A DNA stretch of 64,000 nt from Amoebidium appalachense (GCA_963693365.1 CAVNZM010000003.1:10168001-10232000), one strand, 5' to 3'; positions 34,372 to 44,014 are shown, counted from the first letter of the stretch. The notes: generated by a model from the sequence alone, not told the origin. Made by a program: numbers and translations.

Positions 34372-35417
34372 CACCCAAGGTTGATGTTTGGGTCGGTGCC
34401 CGACTTGAGGCTAAAAATGTCACCCCATGCAGCGGCTGTATCACCCAAGAGGGAGCTCCACGTTCGGTTGGTAATGTGGTACACCTTCACTGCCTTGTAC
34501 GCTGGGCCGGTCCTCTGCCTCACCCACGCTTCATCGGCCAGCCTGTTGGTGTTGGCAGGGAGTCTGTTCTTGATGGCCGTCATGTCCGTTGTGAGTGTAC
34601 CGGTGGTAGTCTTGAGGCCGGCAATGTCGTTTGTCTGGGTGGTGTTGACCGTCACTGCACCGTTGGCCGTGCTGAGGGCGCTGGTGGCCTTGCTCTCCAC
34701 TGCCGTCAGCCTCGTGTCCAGGCTCCCTGTGGTGGTCTTGAGGCCGGCAATGTCCGTGTTCTGTGTGGTGTTGACCGTCACTGCACCGTTGGCGGTGCTG
34801 AGGGCGGTGGTGGCCTTGCTCTCCACTGCCGTCAGCCTCGTGTCCAGGCCTCCCGTGGTGGTCTTGAGGGCGGCAATGTCCGTGTTCTGTGTGGTGTTGA
34901 CCGTCACCGCACCGTTGGCCGTGCCGAGGGCGGTGGTGGCCGTGCTCTCCACTGCCGTCAGCCGTGTGTCCAGGCTCCCCGTGGCGGTTTTGAGGCCGGC
35001 AATGTCGTTTGTCTGGGCGGTGTTGATCGTCACCGCACCGTTGGCCGTGTCGAGGGCACTCGTGGCTTTCGTCTCCACCGCCGCCAGCCGTGTGTCCAGG
35101 CCTCCCGTGGTGGTTTTGAGACTGGCAATGTCGGTGTCCTGGGTGGTGTTGACCCCCTCCACTGCGACCACCCTGGCCTCCAGGTTCTTGACCGTCATGT
35201 GCGTGGGCACGTCGGCGGCAGCCACAAACGAGAGCACGCCGTCTGCACCGCACGCCACGTACGAGTCGGTGGCCGGCCGGGTGGTGGGCAACGTCAGCTC
35301 GTATGCGTCGTGGTCGTGGGCGGCGTTGTCGGGCAGGAGCCCCACGTAGTAGCCGTTTCTGCGCCGGTTGGCGAGGGCCAGCCCGGTGGCCACGGTCCAG
35401 TCGGTTGTGCTCGGCAT
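34371..35417 (-). CDS. fiber-like protein 1 with 42-residue shaft repeats
   Basis: 348 residues from ATG 35417. The anchor (residues 1-45) contains NGYYVGLLPDN and HDAYELTLP, shared with the gene at 33817. Residues ~75-300 are about five copies of a 42-residue unit (LDTRLTAVESKATTAL..., 126-bp DNA period). 42 residues is exactly six heptads, so copies can be added without breaking a coiled coil, as in phage tail-fiber shafts. The end (WGDIFSLKSGTDPNINLG) runs into the overlapping head gene. It is transcribed away from the penton gene across a 63-bp divergent spacer. Likely a trimeric virion fiber (inference). Confidence 0.75.
   Translation of the reverse strand: MPSTTDWTVATGLALANRRRNGYYVGLLPDNAAHDHDAYELTLPTTRPATDSYVACGADGVLSFVAAADVPTHMTVKNLEARVVAVEGVNTTQDTDIASLKTTTGGLDTRLAAVETKATSALDTANGAVTINTAQTNDIAGLKTATGSLDTRLTAVESTATTALGTANGAVTVNTTQNTDIAALKTTTGGLDTRLTAVESKATTALSTANGAVTVNTTQNTDIAGLKTTTGSLDTRLTAVESKATSALSTANGAVTVNTTQTNDIAGLKTTTGTLTTDMTAIKNRLPANTNRLADEAWVRQRTGPAYKAVKVYHITNRTWSSLLGDTAAAWGDIFSLKSGTDPNINLG
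34600..35130 (-). repeat. 126-bp tandem repeats encoding fiber shaft
   Basis: About four to five in-frame units of 126 bp within fiber-like gene 1. Copies differ mostly by synonymous and conservative changes. Confidence 0.8.
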
Positions 35418-35480
35418 GTTGCACGTTACTGTTACACGGCGATTTTTTGTACCTCATTACGTAACAACCACCACCATCTG
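35418..35480. promoter_or_regulatory. divergent promoter, fiber 1 / minor capsid
   Basis: The 63 bp between two divergent ATGs contain an A/T-run (GATTTTTTGTAC), the palindrome TTACGTAA and GTTACACGG. Any promoters for both genes must lie here or inside the genes. Confidence 0.5.
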
Positions 35481-36569
35481 ATGATGGACCACGCACCCAC
35501 ACACCTGGTTGTCATGCAGCACGTCGGTGACTTTGTGCAGGGCCAGCAGGAGCCTGCACCTGTGCAGATGAAGGCCATGCTCTCACCGCCCATCGGGTTC
35601 ATGCAGAACACGTCGTTGGGTGCCCGTTGGGTGAGCACCATGACGTCGGCCAACACCTTCTACTACCCCTTCCCTCGTGACAAGTGCTACGTCAACATTG
35701 CCCTACGGCCGGTCGACCCCGGCTCCCCGGGCGGCTGGGGGCCCAGCATGGAGCACAGACGCATACCCCTGGAGCCCCTCCCTGCGGACGTGCCGGAATC
35801 GTCGTTGTCGACCTTCAAGCAGATACCCCTGTACGAGTTTGGGGTGGACCCTAGGGGGGAGTACGTCGGCCGTGGGTCCAGAAAACTGTGCGCGGATGAC
35901 TCTGAGGCGTATGAACTAGACGACGAGAACATTGTGGGCACGCTCGTGGCTGCCTGGTTGAACTACGCCTTGAAGGAAGTCTACCACCCGAATCTACCTG
36001 ACGCCATCAAGGACGAGATTGTGAACGACGTGGACACTTTGGGGGTGGGGTGTCACCAAGTAGCCAGCCGCATCACGCTGTTCAATGCGAACGAGTTCTA
36101 CCGGGTGGTCATGTGGTTCGACAGCCCGGTCATGGCCGCAGCGGCCGGCATGCCCCTCGACGGCCAGCTGGCCGCCTCCAAGGCAGAGGGAGAGGTCATG
36201 GCCCCCAACATACCGGCATTCCCCAGCCACTTTTTCCTTGAGCTGCACGGGGTGAATTCGGAGTCGTCGGTGAGCGTGGCCAACGCCGACGTCAAGTTCC
36301 AGTCGTCCTATCCGAGCAAGGACATTCTGGCCGTCATACCCACCTTCCCGCAGTACGCCCTCCCCCTCTTTGACAACGGGGCCGTCGTCGAGCTGCCTCT
36401 GGACGTCAGCACGCACATCAACTCACTCAGCATCAAGCTGGTCAGCTGCTACGGGGACGTGGTGGGGCTGAGGGGGGACATGACGGTTTTATTGTGCCTC
36501 CGGCGAATCCCGAGCCCCACGGGGGTCACGGCGATCCGGCCCATGGCCAAACCCCAACGGTTCGGCTAG
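35481..36569 (+). CDS. putative minor capsid (penton) protein
   Basis: 362 residues from the first of two tandem ATGs (35481, 35484). Composition and size (Pro/Tyr/Asp-rich beta-type sequence, no coiled coil or membrane segment) fit the single-jelly-roll minor capsid protein that forms vertices in Polintons and virophages. Segments such as HFFLELHGVNS and SIKLVSCYGDVVGL look like jelly-roll strands. It heads a plus-strand capsid cluster with the MCP and ATPase. The assignment rests on context and length; sequence identity in this family is too low to be decisive by eye. Confidence 0.6.
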   Translation: MMDHAPTHLVVMQHVGDFVQGQQEPAPVQMKAMLSPPIGFMQNTSLGARWVSTMTSANTFYYPFPRDKCYVNIALRPVDPGSPGGWGPSMEHRRIPLEPLPADVPESSLSTFKQIPLYEFGVDPRGEYVGRGSRKLCADDSEAYELDDENIVGTLVAAWLNYALKEVYHPNLPDAIKDEIVNDVDTLGVGCHQVASRITLFNANEFYRVVMWFDSPVMAAAAGMPLDGQLAASKAEGEVMAPNIPAFPSHFFLELHGVNSESSVSVANADVKFQSSYPSKDILAVIPTFPQYALPLFDNGAVVELPLDVSTHINSLSIKLVSCYGDVVGLRGDMTVLLCLRRIPSPTGVTAIRPMAKPQRFG

Positions 36570-36625
36570 CGTCACGGTGGCTATATTTTGACATACAACG
36601 GTTAACGGGAGCCTTACAAACAAAC

Positions 36626-36871
36626 ATGGATTTTCGAGGGGTGGGGCACGTCAACGACTCCGAGTACTGGCGGCCGGCACTGCCGGACCGCACGGCCACA
36701 CCACGCAGCCACACCGTCATCGTCCACCCCAACGAGGCCTGGGACAGGTTCCGGACGGTCATGGACATTGGTCGTGCCGCCCAGGGCATTGCCTACGCCG
36801 GCAGCAACATCAACTACCTGCAGAGGTCTTTCCGGGCCGGTCGGTCGGGCGGTGGCCGGTCCTATTTTTAG
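36626..36871 (+). CDS. small viral protein with Gly/Arg-rich tail (81 aa)
   Basis: ATG 36626, 57 nt after the penton stop, with TATATTTTGACAT in the gap. An aromatic, acidic start is followed by a helix (NEAWDRFRTVMDIGRAAQGI) and an Arg/Gly/Ser-rich end. Its last four bases overlap the end of the convergent gene at 36868-37158. Possibly a small core or cement protein. Not recognised. Confidence 0.6.
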   Translation: MDFRGVGHVNDSEYWRPALPDRTATPRSHTVIVHPNEAWDRFRTVMDIGRAAQGIAYAGSNINYLQRSFRAGRSGGGRSYF

Positions 36872-37158
36872 ATGTTGGTCTCCCCCTCCTGCTTCTGTAT
36901 GTGGGCCAGCATGCGGGCGTCGAGCTCGGCCTCGTATTCCAGCACCTTCCTCAGCTCCTCCTGCCGGTCGACCGGCACCCTCTTCTTCAACCTCAGGAAT
37001 TTTTTTTCGATTTTGTTTTCGGGCTTCTTCCCGGCCTTGTCGGCCGGGTCGAACTGTTTGTCCGTGCCGTGTCGTATGTAGAACTCGAGGTAGTCGTCGA
37101 ACGTAAACGGCGACGAGTACGCCGAAGGCAGGTTTTTCGTGCTCCTAGGGGTAGCCAT
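36868..37158 (-). CDS. small basic/coiled viral protein (96 aa)
   Basis: ATG 37158 (MATPRSTKNLP). A folded-looking FTFDDYLEFYIRHG segment is followed by a Lys-rich helix and a Glu/Arg heptad-like helix to the end. An AAAAATTCGTGTG motif lies at 37192-37204, 34-46 nt upstream. Could be a DNA-binding or scaffolding protein. No family recognised. Confidence 0.6.
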   Translation of the reverse strand: MATPRSTKNLPSAYSSPFTFDDYLEFYIRHGTDKQFDPADKAGKKPENKIEKKFLRLKKRVPVDRQEELRKVLEYEAELDARMLAHIQKQEGETNI

Positions 37159-37214
37159 GGCCGTGCGCCGGTAGCTTGCTACTAGTTGGGGCACACGAAT
37201 TTTTCCTTCCTACG

Positions 37215-37824
37215 TCACCAGGAAATGAGGGTGGCGATGTGGTCGCTGTAGCTGCGCTGGGGAGGGGGTGCTGCTGCTGCAGGAGGGTGGTACGGACCGT
37301 AGCCCATGCCCGTGTGGGGGGCACTGTGGCGTGTCTGTGGAGGTGCGTACCCACCCGGTGCACCCATGGGGTGTGGTACCGGCGGGGGCATGTAGTACTG
37401 GTAGTAGGGGTTGCCGTGCGGGTCCGAGTCGTCATAGCCGCCATCGCTGTCCCCTTCCTCGAACACCACCCTCGTCATGGGCTTCCGTGGTGCCTTCTTC
37501 TGCCTTGGCCGGGGTGCTTTTGGGGGTTGTGCCGGTGCTTCTGCTTTTGCCGGCGGGGGGCCGGGCGGGGCGGGTCTCCAGCACCTGCAGCTTCTGCTCG
37601 AGTTCACGGATGTAGTCCTTGTTTCGCCGCATGCGTTCCACCCTGGTGCTCCGGCCCTTCTCCAGGGCTTCCAGCTGCCGGGCCGTGGGCTGCCGTCTCG
37701 CCTTGGCCACGTGGCCGGCGTCCAACACCATGGGCTCCACACCCATGCCGGTGGCGCCGTTGGACACGGGTTGGTGGACTTCGCCGTCAGACACGCGCTC
37801 GATTTGGTTGTCTTCGGCCGACAT
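37215..37824 (-). CDS. coiled-coil / Pro-Tyr-rich viral protein, one frame break
   Basis: ATG 37824. Residues ~45-85 are a basic coiled coil (RQLEALEKGRSTRVERMRRN onward). The frame breaks in a G-run near 37553-37562. The continuation is Pro/Lys-rich, then an acidic patch (VVFEEGDSDGGYDDSDP) and a Pro/Tyr/Gly-rich tail with PPP runs, ending at 37215. Total ~202 residues. Domain order suggests a scaffold or late-budding-type protein (inference). AAAAAATGTGTGG lies at 37842-37853, 18-29 nt upstream. Confidence 0.6.
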
Positions 37825-37915
37825 GGTTGGTTACCAGTACCCACACATTTTTTACCGACGTTGGACGGTGCCACGTCCAAAAATTGTGTGCTGTATTACA
37901 GACACGGTAACCGAC

Positions 37916-38152
37916 ATGGCCAACCCGACGACCAAGGCGGCATCCGACACGGACGCCGAACCATGGCAGCACGCGTGCGACTACTGCGGGCACTGGTTCA
38001 AGTGCGCGACCCAGGAGGAGGGGCCGGGCTACGACTTTGACTGTGGGTGCGTCATGACGTGGCTGGGTGACGAGCCCATGTACCTCTGCAGCTTCAAGTG
38101 CCTGGACGACTTCACGGTCTACAACGTGCAAACCGACGGCTGCAGGCACTAA
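37916..38152 (+). CDS. small Cys-rich protein with FCS/TRASH-like zinc site (78 aa)
   Basis: ATG 37916. C21-x2-C24, then C30, C43 and C45, then YLCSFKCLDDF with C58 and C62. The CxxC followed by a YxCSxxCxxxF element is the layout of TRASH/MYM-type (FCS) zinc fingers. It is the first gene of the plus-strand ATPase-MCP cluster. AAAAATTGTGTG at 37879-37890 lies 26-37 nt upstream. It may act in transcription or DNA packaging. The fold assignment is from motif only. Confidence 0.65.
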   Translation: MANPTTKAASDTDAEPWQHACDYCGHWFKCATQEEGPGYDFDCGCVMTWLGDEPMYLCSFKCLDDFTVYNVQTDGCRH

Positions 38153-38185
38153 TTTTATGGGCGTGTTGGTGAGAGCGACACCACC

Positions 38186-38959
38186 ATGCACCCGCCCCTA
38201 CCCATTGCCGTCAAGCCCCTGCCCGCACCCCTCTCGGTGGAGCACATACCAATGACGTGCGACACCAAGCTGAAGGTGCCCTACCCGTTGATGGACAACG
38301 TGTTCTTCTTCCTGCTCATTGGCCAGCCCGGGTCCGGCAAGTCCAACCTGCTCGTCAACTTGATTGCCCGGGAGGGTCAGTTCTACAATAAACTGTTTGA
38401 CCGCGTGTACATTTTCAGCCCGAGCATGCACACCCTGGGCATGGCCCTGAAAATCCCCAAGGCCCGCCTGCACCAGGACGTGTCGTTCCTCCCCGAGATT
38501 CTCAAGCTGTCGCTCCAGCACAAGAAGGTCAACCCCAACTACCGCATGCTGCTGGTGTTTGACGACATGTCCCACATTTTTCGCAAGTCGGGCAACCTGC
38601 GCGAGTTTGTGCGCATGGCGCAGAACCGCCGACACATTGGTGTGTCGGTGATGATGGTCGGGCAGAAGCTCAACAAGATACCCCTCGAGCTGCGCAGCCA
38701 GGCCGACGCCTTGGCCTACTTCAAGAACACCAACAACACCGAGCTCAAGGTGTTGCGGGACGAGTTCCTGCCCGCCCTCGAGACACCCCAATTTTTCGAA
38801 TTGATGGACACGGTCTACCGGGACAAGCACGACTTCCTCTTCATCCGCTTGAACGAGGGGCGAATGTTTCGAAATTTCGAACAGGAGGTGGTGCTGGGCT
38901 CCCCGGGGTCCGACGGTGGCGGCGACAGTGACGGCGAAAAAAATGTACGGCATAGGTAA
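38186..38959 (+). CDS. A32-like genome-packaging ATPase
   Basis: Pumps viral DNA into the capsid using ATP. 257 residues. Walker A GQPGSGKS is at residues 46-53, Walker B MLLVFDDM with acidic residues 126-127, followed by the RMAQNRRHIGVSVMMVGQ segment containing the sensor/Arg region. This order is that of the FtsK/HerA-type ATPases of Polintons, virophages and large DNA viruses. The gene lies 33 nt after the zinc-finger gene and its stop is 13 nt before the MCP start, so the three may form one transcription unit. Confidence 0.93.
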   Translation: MHPPLPIAVKPLPAPLSVEHIPMTCDTKLKVPYPLMDNVFFFLLIGQPGSGKSNLLVNLIAREGQFYNKLFDRVYIFSPSMHTLGMALKIPKARLHQDVSFLPEILKLSLQHKKVNPNYRMLLVFDDMSHIFRKSGNLREFVRMAQNRRHIGVSVMMVGQKLNKIPLELRSQADALAYFKNTNNTELKVLRDEFLPALETPQFFELMDTVYRDKHDFLFIRLNEGRMFRNFEQEVVLGSPGSDGGGDSDGEKNVRHR

Positions 38960-38972
38960 ACACGCCGCCACC

Positions 38973-40712
38973 ATGGCAGCCCCCTACGACGCCTCCGTGC
39001 CCCTCAACATGGCCTACCACAAGCTGACGGACGCCGGCACGTACTCGCCCGTGGAGCTCAGCCACATCAACCGCCGGTCGACGGTCAAGACCTACCCGGT
39101 GACCGGCGCGACGTACAGCTCAAAGGGGCAGCGCGTGATTCGGTTCTCCCTGCCGGCTGTGGGCTTCCTGGACTGTCTCAACTCCTACATGACGTTCCAG
39201 TTCAAGGCCAACGTGCCCAACGCCCCCGAGTACGTGGGCGTGAAGGTGGAGAGGCTGCGCAGGTTCCCCCTCCCCGGTCAGCTGGCCCACCCCCTCGAGA
39301 TCGGCACCACCATAAGGGACTACGAGGGCACCACCGTGCCCCAGAGCGAGACGTTGGCCAACAACACCCTCAACGACAACGCGGTGGCAACCGACATTTT
39401 CCCCCTCAAGGTCCGCAACCTGGAGGGGATGGCCATGATGGGGGGCCACCTCTGCTCCTCGGCCGCACCGTTTGAACGGGCCCGTGTGTCCATCAACGGC
39501 ACCACCGTCGAGGACATTTCAGGCTACAACCACCTGATGATCAACCTGGAACGGTTCCTGTCGTCGGCCGACTACGGCAACAGCCCCGCCGGCCGCATGC
39601 ACGGGACGTACAGCCCGCAGGACGCCGACTGGGAGTATGCCGACAAGTGGAACACCGCCACGGCCGCCCAGTACTCGTGCTTCAAACCCGACCCCCTCAA
39701 AAAGCTCTTTGGCATCGAGAAGGCGAGGGGGACGGACCCGTTGCCCAACGAGGCCCTGTTTGCCCCCGATGTCGACAAGCTGCCGGGCAAGGACGGCATT
39801 CCTGCCGACCGCTTCCTCGACTACACCGCCCAAGCCGCCAAGTGGCCTCCCCACCAGGCCAACATCCAGGCCCAAATCGACGCCACCGACGGTTTCACCT
39901 ACATTCACCAGCTCAAGCTCGGCCTCATGCGGTCCGGCCGGTACCTCCCGCTGTCGTACATGGGGGAGGTGCAGATCGAGCTGTCGTTGGGTGAGGCAAA
40001 CCAAGTGTTGTACGTGCCCACCGAGAACGAGAATTGGCTCAAGGACGTCTCCTACGAGATCATTAACCCCGTCCTCCACTGCGAAATCATCGAGTGGAAC
40101 GCCGTCTACACGGCCGGCTTCGAAAAGGCCTTGATGGAGAAGAACGTGTACATTCCGTACAGCACGTTCACCCACTTCCAGAGCTACGTCAAGGGGGGCA
40201 GCCCTGCCGACCTGCACATTTCGTTCCGGGGGAGAAACGTCAAGTCCCTGCTCTCCCTCGTTCGTAACGGCAACACGTGGGCCCAGGCCGGCTACGAGTC
40301 GTTTAGGTCGGAACGCAGCAACATAACGAGCTACCAGATCAAGATAGGCCCCTACCAGAAGCCCCTCGACGAGATTCGTGTGTCGAAGAACAACTGCGCC
40401 GAGGCATGGGCCGAGCTGGCTAAGGCCCTCTACTTCTTGGGTGACGTCACGGCCGATTGCATGTACAACTCCACGTCCTGGCCCGACAAGCAGTTCATGA
40501 TCGCCCTGGACCTCGAGAGGGACCGTGACCTGTACTCTGGGCTCGACACCAGCTCCGACGCCACCCCCATTCTGCTGCACCTGAACACGGAAAAGTTCTC
40601 CGCCGGGGTCGGGGAACCCACGGTTCAGGACGACCTGACCCTCGACACCTTCGTGCACCACGAGAACGTGCTGGTGCTGTCCGGTGCCCGTGAGGTGACG
40701 GTGGAGGCTTAA
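38973..40712 (+). CDS. double-jelly-roll major capsid protein
   Basis: 579 residues from ATG 38973, chosen over upstream in-frame ATGs because it sits in GCCGCCACCATGG, an ideal eukaryotic initiation context. The protein has the length and beta-rich pattern of Polinton-like MCPs. It opens with HINRRSTVKTYPVTG, a strand common near the first jelly roll, and has late segments NITSYQIKIGPY and FMIALDLERDRDLYSGL typical of the second. It forms trimeric capsomers of an icosahedral shell together with the penton protein. No frame break. Confidence 0.92.
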   Translation: MAAPYDASVPLNMAYHKLTDAGTYSPVELSHINRRSTVKTYPVTGATYSSKGQRVIRFSLPAVGFLDCLNSYMTFQFKANVPNAPEYVGVKVERLRRFPLPGQLAHPLEIGTTIRDYEGTTVPQSETLANNTLNDNAVATDIFPLKVRNLEGMAMMGGHLCSSAAPFERARVSINGTTVEDISGYNHLMINLERFLSSADYGNSPAGRMHGTYSPQDADWEYADKWNTATAAQYSCFKPDPLKKLFGIEKARGTDPLPNEALFAPDVDKLPGKDGIPADRFLDYTAQAAKWPPHQANIQAQIDATDGFTYIHQLKLGLMRSGRYLPLSYMGEVQIELSLGEANQVLYVPTENENWLKDVSYEIINPVLHCEIIEWNAVYTAGFEKALMEKNVYIPYSTFTHFQSYVKGGSPADLHISFRGRNVKSLLSLVRNGNTWAQAGYESFRSERSNITSYQIKIGPYQKPLDEIRVSKNNCAEAWAELAKALYFLGDVTADCMYNSTSWPDKQFMIALDLERDRDLYSGLDTSSDATPILLHLNTEKFSAGVGEPTVQDDLTLDTFVHHENVLVLSGAREVTVEA

Positions 40713-40755
40713 CTTTGAACTCAAAGGTGCAAATTGTGTGGGCCACCTAGCAAGT

Positions 40756-41133
40756 ATGAACGCGGCCATGGCCAACGTCAACGGTATTCCACTGGCGCCC
40801 ACACCCACGCAGGCGGCCGTGTACGGCTACAAGCTGGCACCCGAGGCCGAGTACGAGGCTGCCTACGCGGCCCCCTACCGGGCACGGCACACGGACGCCA
40901 CCTTCCAGGCCGGCGTGTACGGTGTGCCCTTCAGCCGGCTGCCTACCTTCAACAACCTGCCCGCCGACAACCACGTGCCCTCCATGCCCGGCAGGAGCGG
41001 TCTGGGCAGCAGGGGGCTCCCCCTCAACAGCAAGTCCTACTATGTCGACTTTACGCCCGTGAGGGTGGGGCACAGCAGTGACCCCCAGGGCAGCTTTGCC
41101 CGGCAACCCATGGCGCAGTACGCTGCGAAATAA
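40756..41133 (+). CDS. small virion-like protein downstream of MCP (125 aa)
   Basis: ATG 40756. Ala/Tyr/Pro-rich, without obvious domain. Repeated short motifs (YGYKLAPEAEYEAAYAAPYRA, split by Ala) and an aromatic carboxy half suggest an extended structural or cement protein. AAATTGTGTG at 40731-40740 lies 16-25 nt upstream. TAATAAA overlaps the stop, giving a polyadenylation signal. Not recognised. Confidence 0.65.
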   Translation: MNAAMANVNGIPLAPTPTQAAVYGYKLAPEAEYEAAYAAPYRARHTDATFQAGVYGVPFSRLPTFNNLPADNHVPSMPGRSGLGSRGLPLNSKSYYVDFTPVRVGHSSDPQGSFARQPMAQYAAK

Positions 41134-41166
41134 TAAACACCAGTTTACAACAACACCGTGTCCACC

Positions 41167-44014
41167 ATGTCCCCCAACGTGCAGCAGCCTCATGGGCACG
41201 CTGATGACTTGGACAAGCATTTGGGTTGGTTACAACATGTGGGCCATTACCGTGTCAGCTACAAGCACCCACACGAGGTCGCCGGGGAAACGTGGCGTGA
41301 GCTCCCCGTCGGTTTGTTTGGGTCTTTGCAGCAGCGGTTGCACCCGGATGAATACCGTAAGCTCATTAGGGAGGGTCCCGAGGCCTTCCTCAGGCTCAAG
41401 TACATGGACCCTGACCATGGGTCTTTGTGGGGTGGGCATCCGCCGGAGGTGGTTAAGGTGGACCTAGACTACATAGTGGACTACTACTCCCACCTCAAGG
41501 ACAAGTACGGTAGCTCATACGTGTGGAACAGACCTAGGGCACCCCCTCCCCCCTTGCCCGACGTGGCCCCCGTCCCTACACCGCCCCTCCCCCCACCTGT
41601 CCCGGTTGCACCCCCCGGCCGGGCTCCGGCCATACCGTATCCCCCCACCTCCCAAGCCACCTCCACCGCCCAAAACCCCTGCCCCAAACGCACCACGCCG
41701 CCGGCCCCATAACGAGCCTGCACCCTCCTTCGGGCCCCTGGCGCCCCATGTGGCCGGCCCCACCATGCCCACCCCGCCAGAGTCCCTGAAATGGGAGGTG
41801 CCTCCCCCGCCCCGTGTCCCCGTGGCCTTCCCCCCAGAGCTTGACCCACAGACTCCCACGGCACCCCACCTGCCGGCCAAGCCCAACGGTCCACCCATAC
41901 CCTTTCCCCCCTTGACGGCCCGGCCCCTCCCGACGTCCAAGCCAGACCGGTCGAGGCTGCCCGGCAAAGGGAAAGGCACCGGTCTGCCGGTGACACGGAC
42001 CAGCACAACCCGTCCTGGGTCACTGCCCGGGCCGGTGGCCGTGGCAAGCAAGCACGTCGACGTTGTGGAGCCTGCGGTAGCCCACGGACCCACCATAGCC
42101 CCGGTACAACCTCTACACACGCCTCCCGATGACGACGACGACGACGACGAGCCAACGACCAGTGCCTGGCCACGTCCACGGCCGGTTACCCTGGCCGGCA
42201 ACGACCCCAACCGCCCCTCCCCACTCCATGTGGGGGTCTTGGCACCCCATATGACCGGTCCCACCATGCCCACCCCGCCAGAGTCCTTGTATTGGAAGGC
42301 ACCCAAGGAACCGGCCACCCCCATACCCTTCCCCCCGGAGCTCTACCCACAGACCCCCATGGCCCCCCACCTGCCGGCCAAGCCACACGGACCCTTCCCG
42401 CCCCCCGTCGGGCTCTACGGACACCCACCAAAGACCCCCGTGGCACCCCACCTGCCGGCCAAGCCGGACGGGCCACCCATACCCTTCCCGCCGCCGACGG
42501 TTCAACCCCCGCCACAGTCACCCGCCAAAGGGAACGGTACCGGCCTGCCCATGGGTCGTAACGGGCCACGGCGGAGGCCGACTGCCCCGGCCATACCCTT
42601 CCCCCCACCACGACAACCGGCCCCGACGCCGTACCCCCAGTCTCCTGCCTACCGTGGACCCGACCCGCCGGCCATGATACCCCCACGGTCGCCAAAGCCT
42701 GGCGGGTGGCCGTTGCAGATTTGGGCTGAAGCCTTCCCCCTCGTGCCTGCGCCCTCAATGCCCGAGTCCCAGGCCCACCCCACAGTCACACCTACACCGA
42801 CACCCACCAACGAGCTTGATGTGTGGAAAATGAAACTGCCCTTGTCCAACGTCACGCTCTTGGACGTCGCAAACGCTCTGGCACCAGCCAACTACGAGTT
42901 CCAGGAGCCCATGTGGGACTTTGAGAAAGAGTTGTTGGACAAACACCCTGAGTATTATCAAGCTCTGCAGGGTTTCGCCCCGTACCAAGCCATCAAATTC
43001 GTAGCTTGGGGACTCAAGAAGGAAGAGCCCAAGGCCTCGAGGCAGGCCCTGTATGAGTACCGTGTGCGAGGGGGGAAGCTTTCAGACCTGCCCCTTGGTA
43101 TTGACGGTCCCACCCCCCCCCCCCCCCCCCCCCCCCCCACCCCCACCCCAGCAGCCATCGGCTATGACGGTGACGTGACGACGTACCCGAGCACCAAGAG
43201 GGCGGTCTCGCAAACGGGGGGTGCTGCTGCCGTGTGGAGAGCCCCCACGTCCCCCGCCCGACCCGACGAGGAGGGGGAGGGGGTGCTGAGTCCCTTTTGG
43301 CAGGGGTTGCGGGAACACCTTGACATGCTCGGGCGGGAGAGCCCGGAGGAGTTCACAAGGCGGGTGAGGGAGGACCAGACAGGGTGGGACCACCCTGCCG
43401 TGGCCTCGTACGTGAGGGGGGTGTTCATGGGGGCAGCACGCCAGCTTCTGGGCAACGTGGTAAGGGGCCACCATGGTGACGGTGGCCAGCCTGCTATTGC
43501 TAACGGCGGCATTGGTGACGGTGGCCCGAACCTGCAGGAGGCTGTGTTGGGGAACCGTGACACCCTCGGAGAACTCCAGAAGGTAGCAAAGGGGGTAGCT
43601 CTGCACATGCTGAAGGTTGCTACCAAAGGTAACGACACTGGCGTACCACGGCTACCGTACACACCGACAGCCACGGCTACTGCTCACCCCACCCCCACAG
43701 GCAACCCCACGTGGCCACACGGTCCGAGCTTCCCCGTGCCCACCCCCACCGGTGCCCCTGCACCCACAGCCACCCCTGGGCTGGCGGCGGCCGTGCACCA
43801 TCATGCCAACTACGGGAGGGGGGACATGCCCAGGCACCCACACCACCCGCACGTGCGTGCACACGTGCACAGGCCAGGGGTTGTGCCGGCCAGCCATGCC
43901 GCCGGGTATGTCGAGGGTGGCCCGGTCCCTAAGTCTGCCCGTGGGGTGTACCGTACCAAGACATCCAGCAAGGAGAAGAAGAGAAAAAAGAGGAAGAAGG
44001 GTGCCGGCAAATAA
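41167..44014 (+). CDS. large Pro-rich repeat protein (~948 aa, one frame break)
   Basis: ATG 41167. Residues ~1-120 form a folded domain (GETWRELPVGLFGSLQQRLH). The frame breaks in a C/G-rich run near 41610-41640 and continues as a long Pro-rich region. Units of GPTMPTPPESL, PFPPEL, PHLPAKP and GPPIPFPP are repeated about three times, with a run of seven Asp near 42130. A second folded domain (~42820-43110, WDFEKELLDKHPEYYQALQG) resembles the first and is followed by a C-run of 27 coding poly-Pro at 43112. A helical part, His-rich stretch and Lys-rich end follow. Probably a multivalent virion or tegument-like protein. Function unknown. Confidence 0.65.

Noticed and set aside
32465-36569. Plus-strand frames over the fiber genes, including the 5' part of a 734-residue frame from 34365
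   Set aside because: They are antisense shadows of the fiber genes; the real plus-strand gene begins at ATG 35481.
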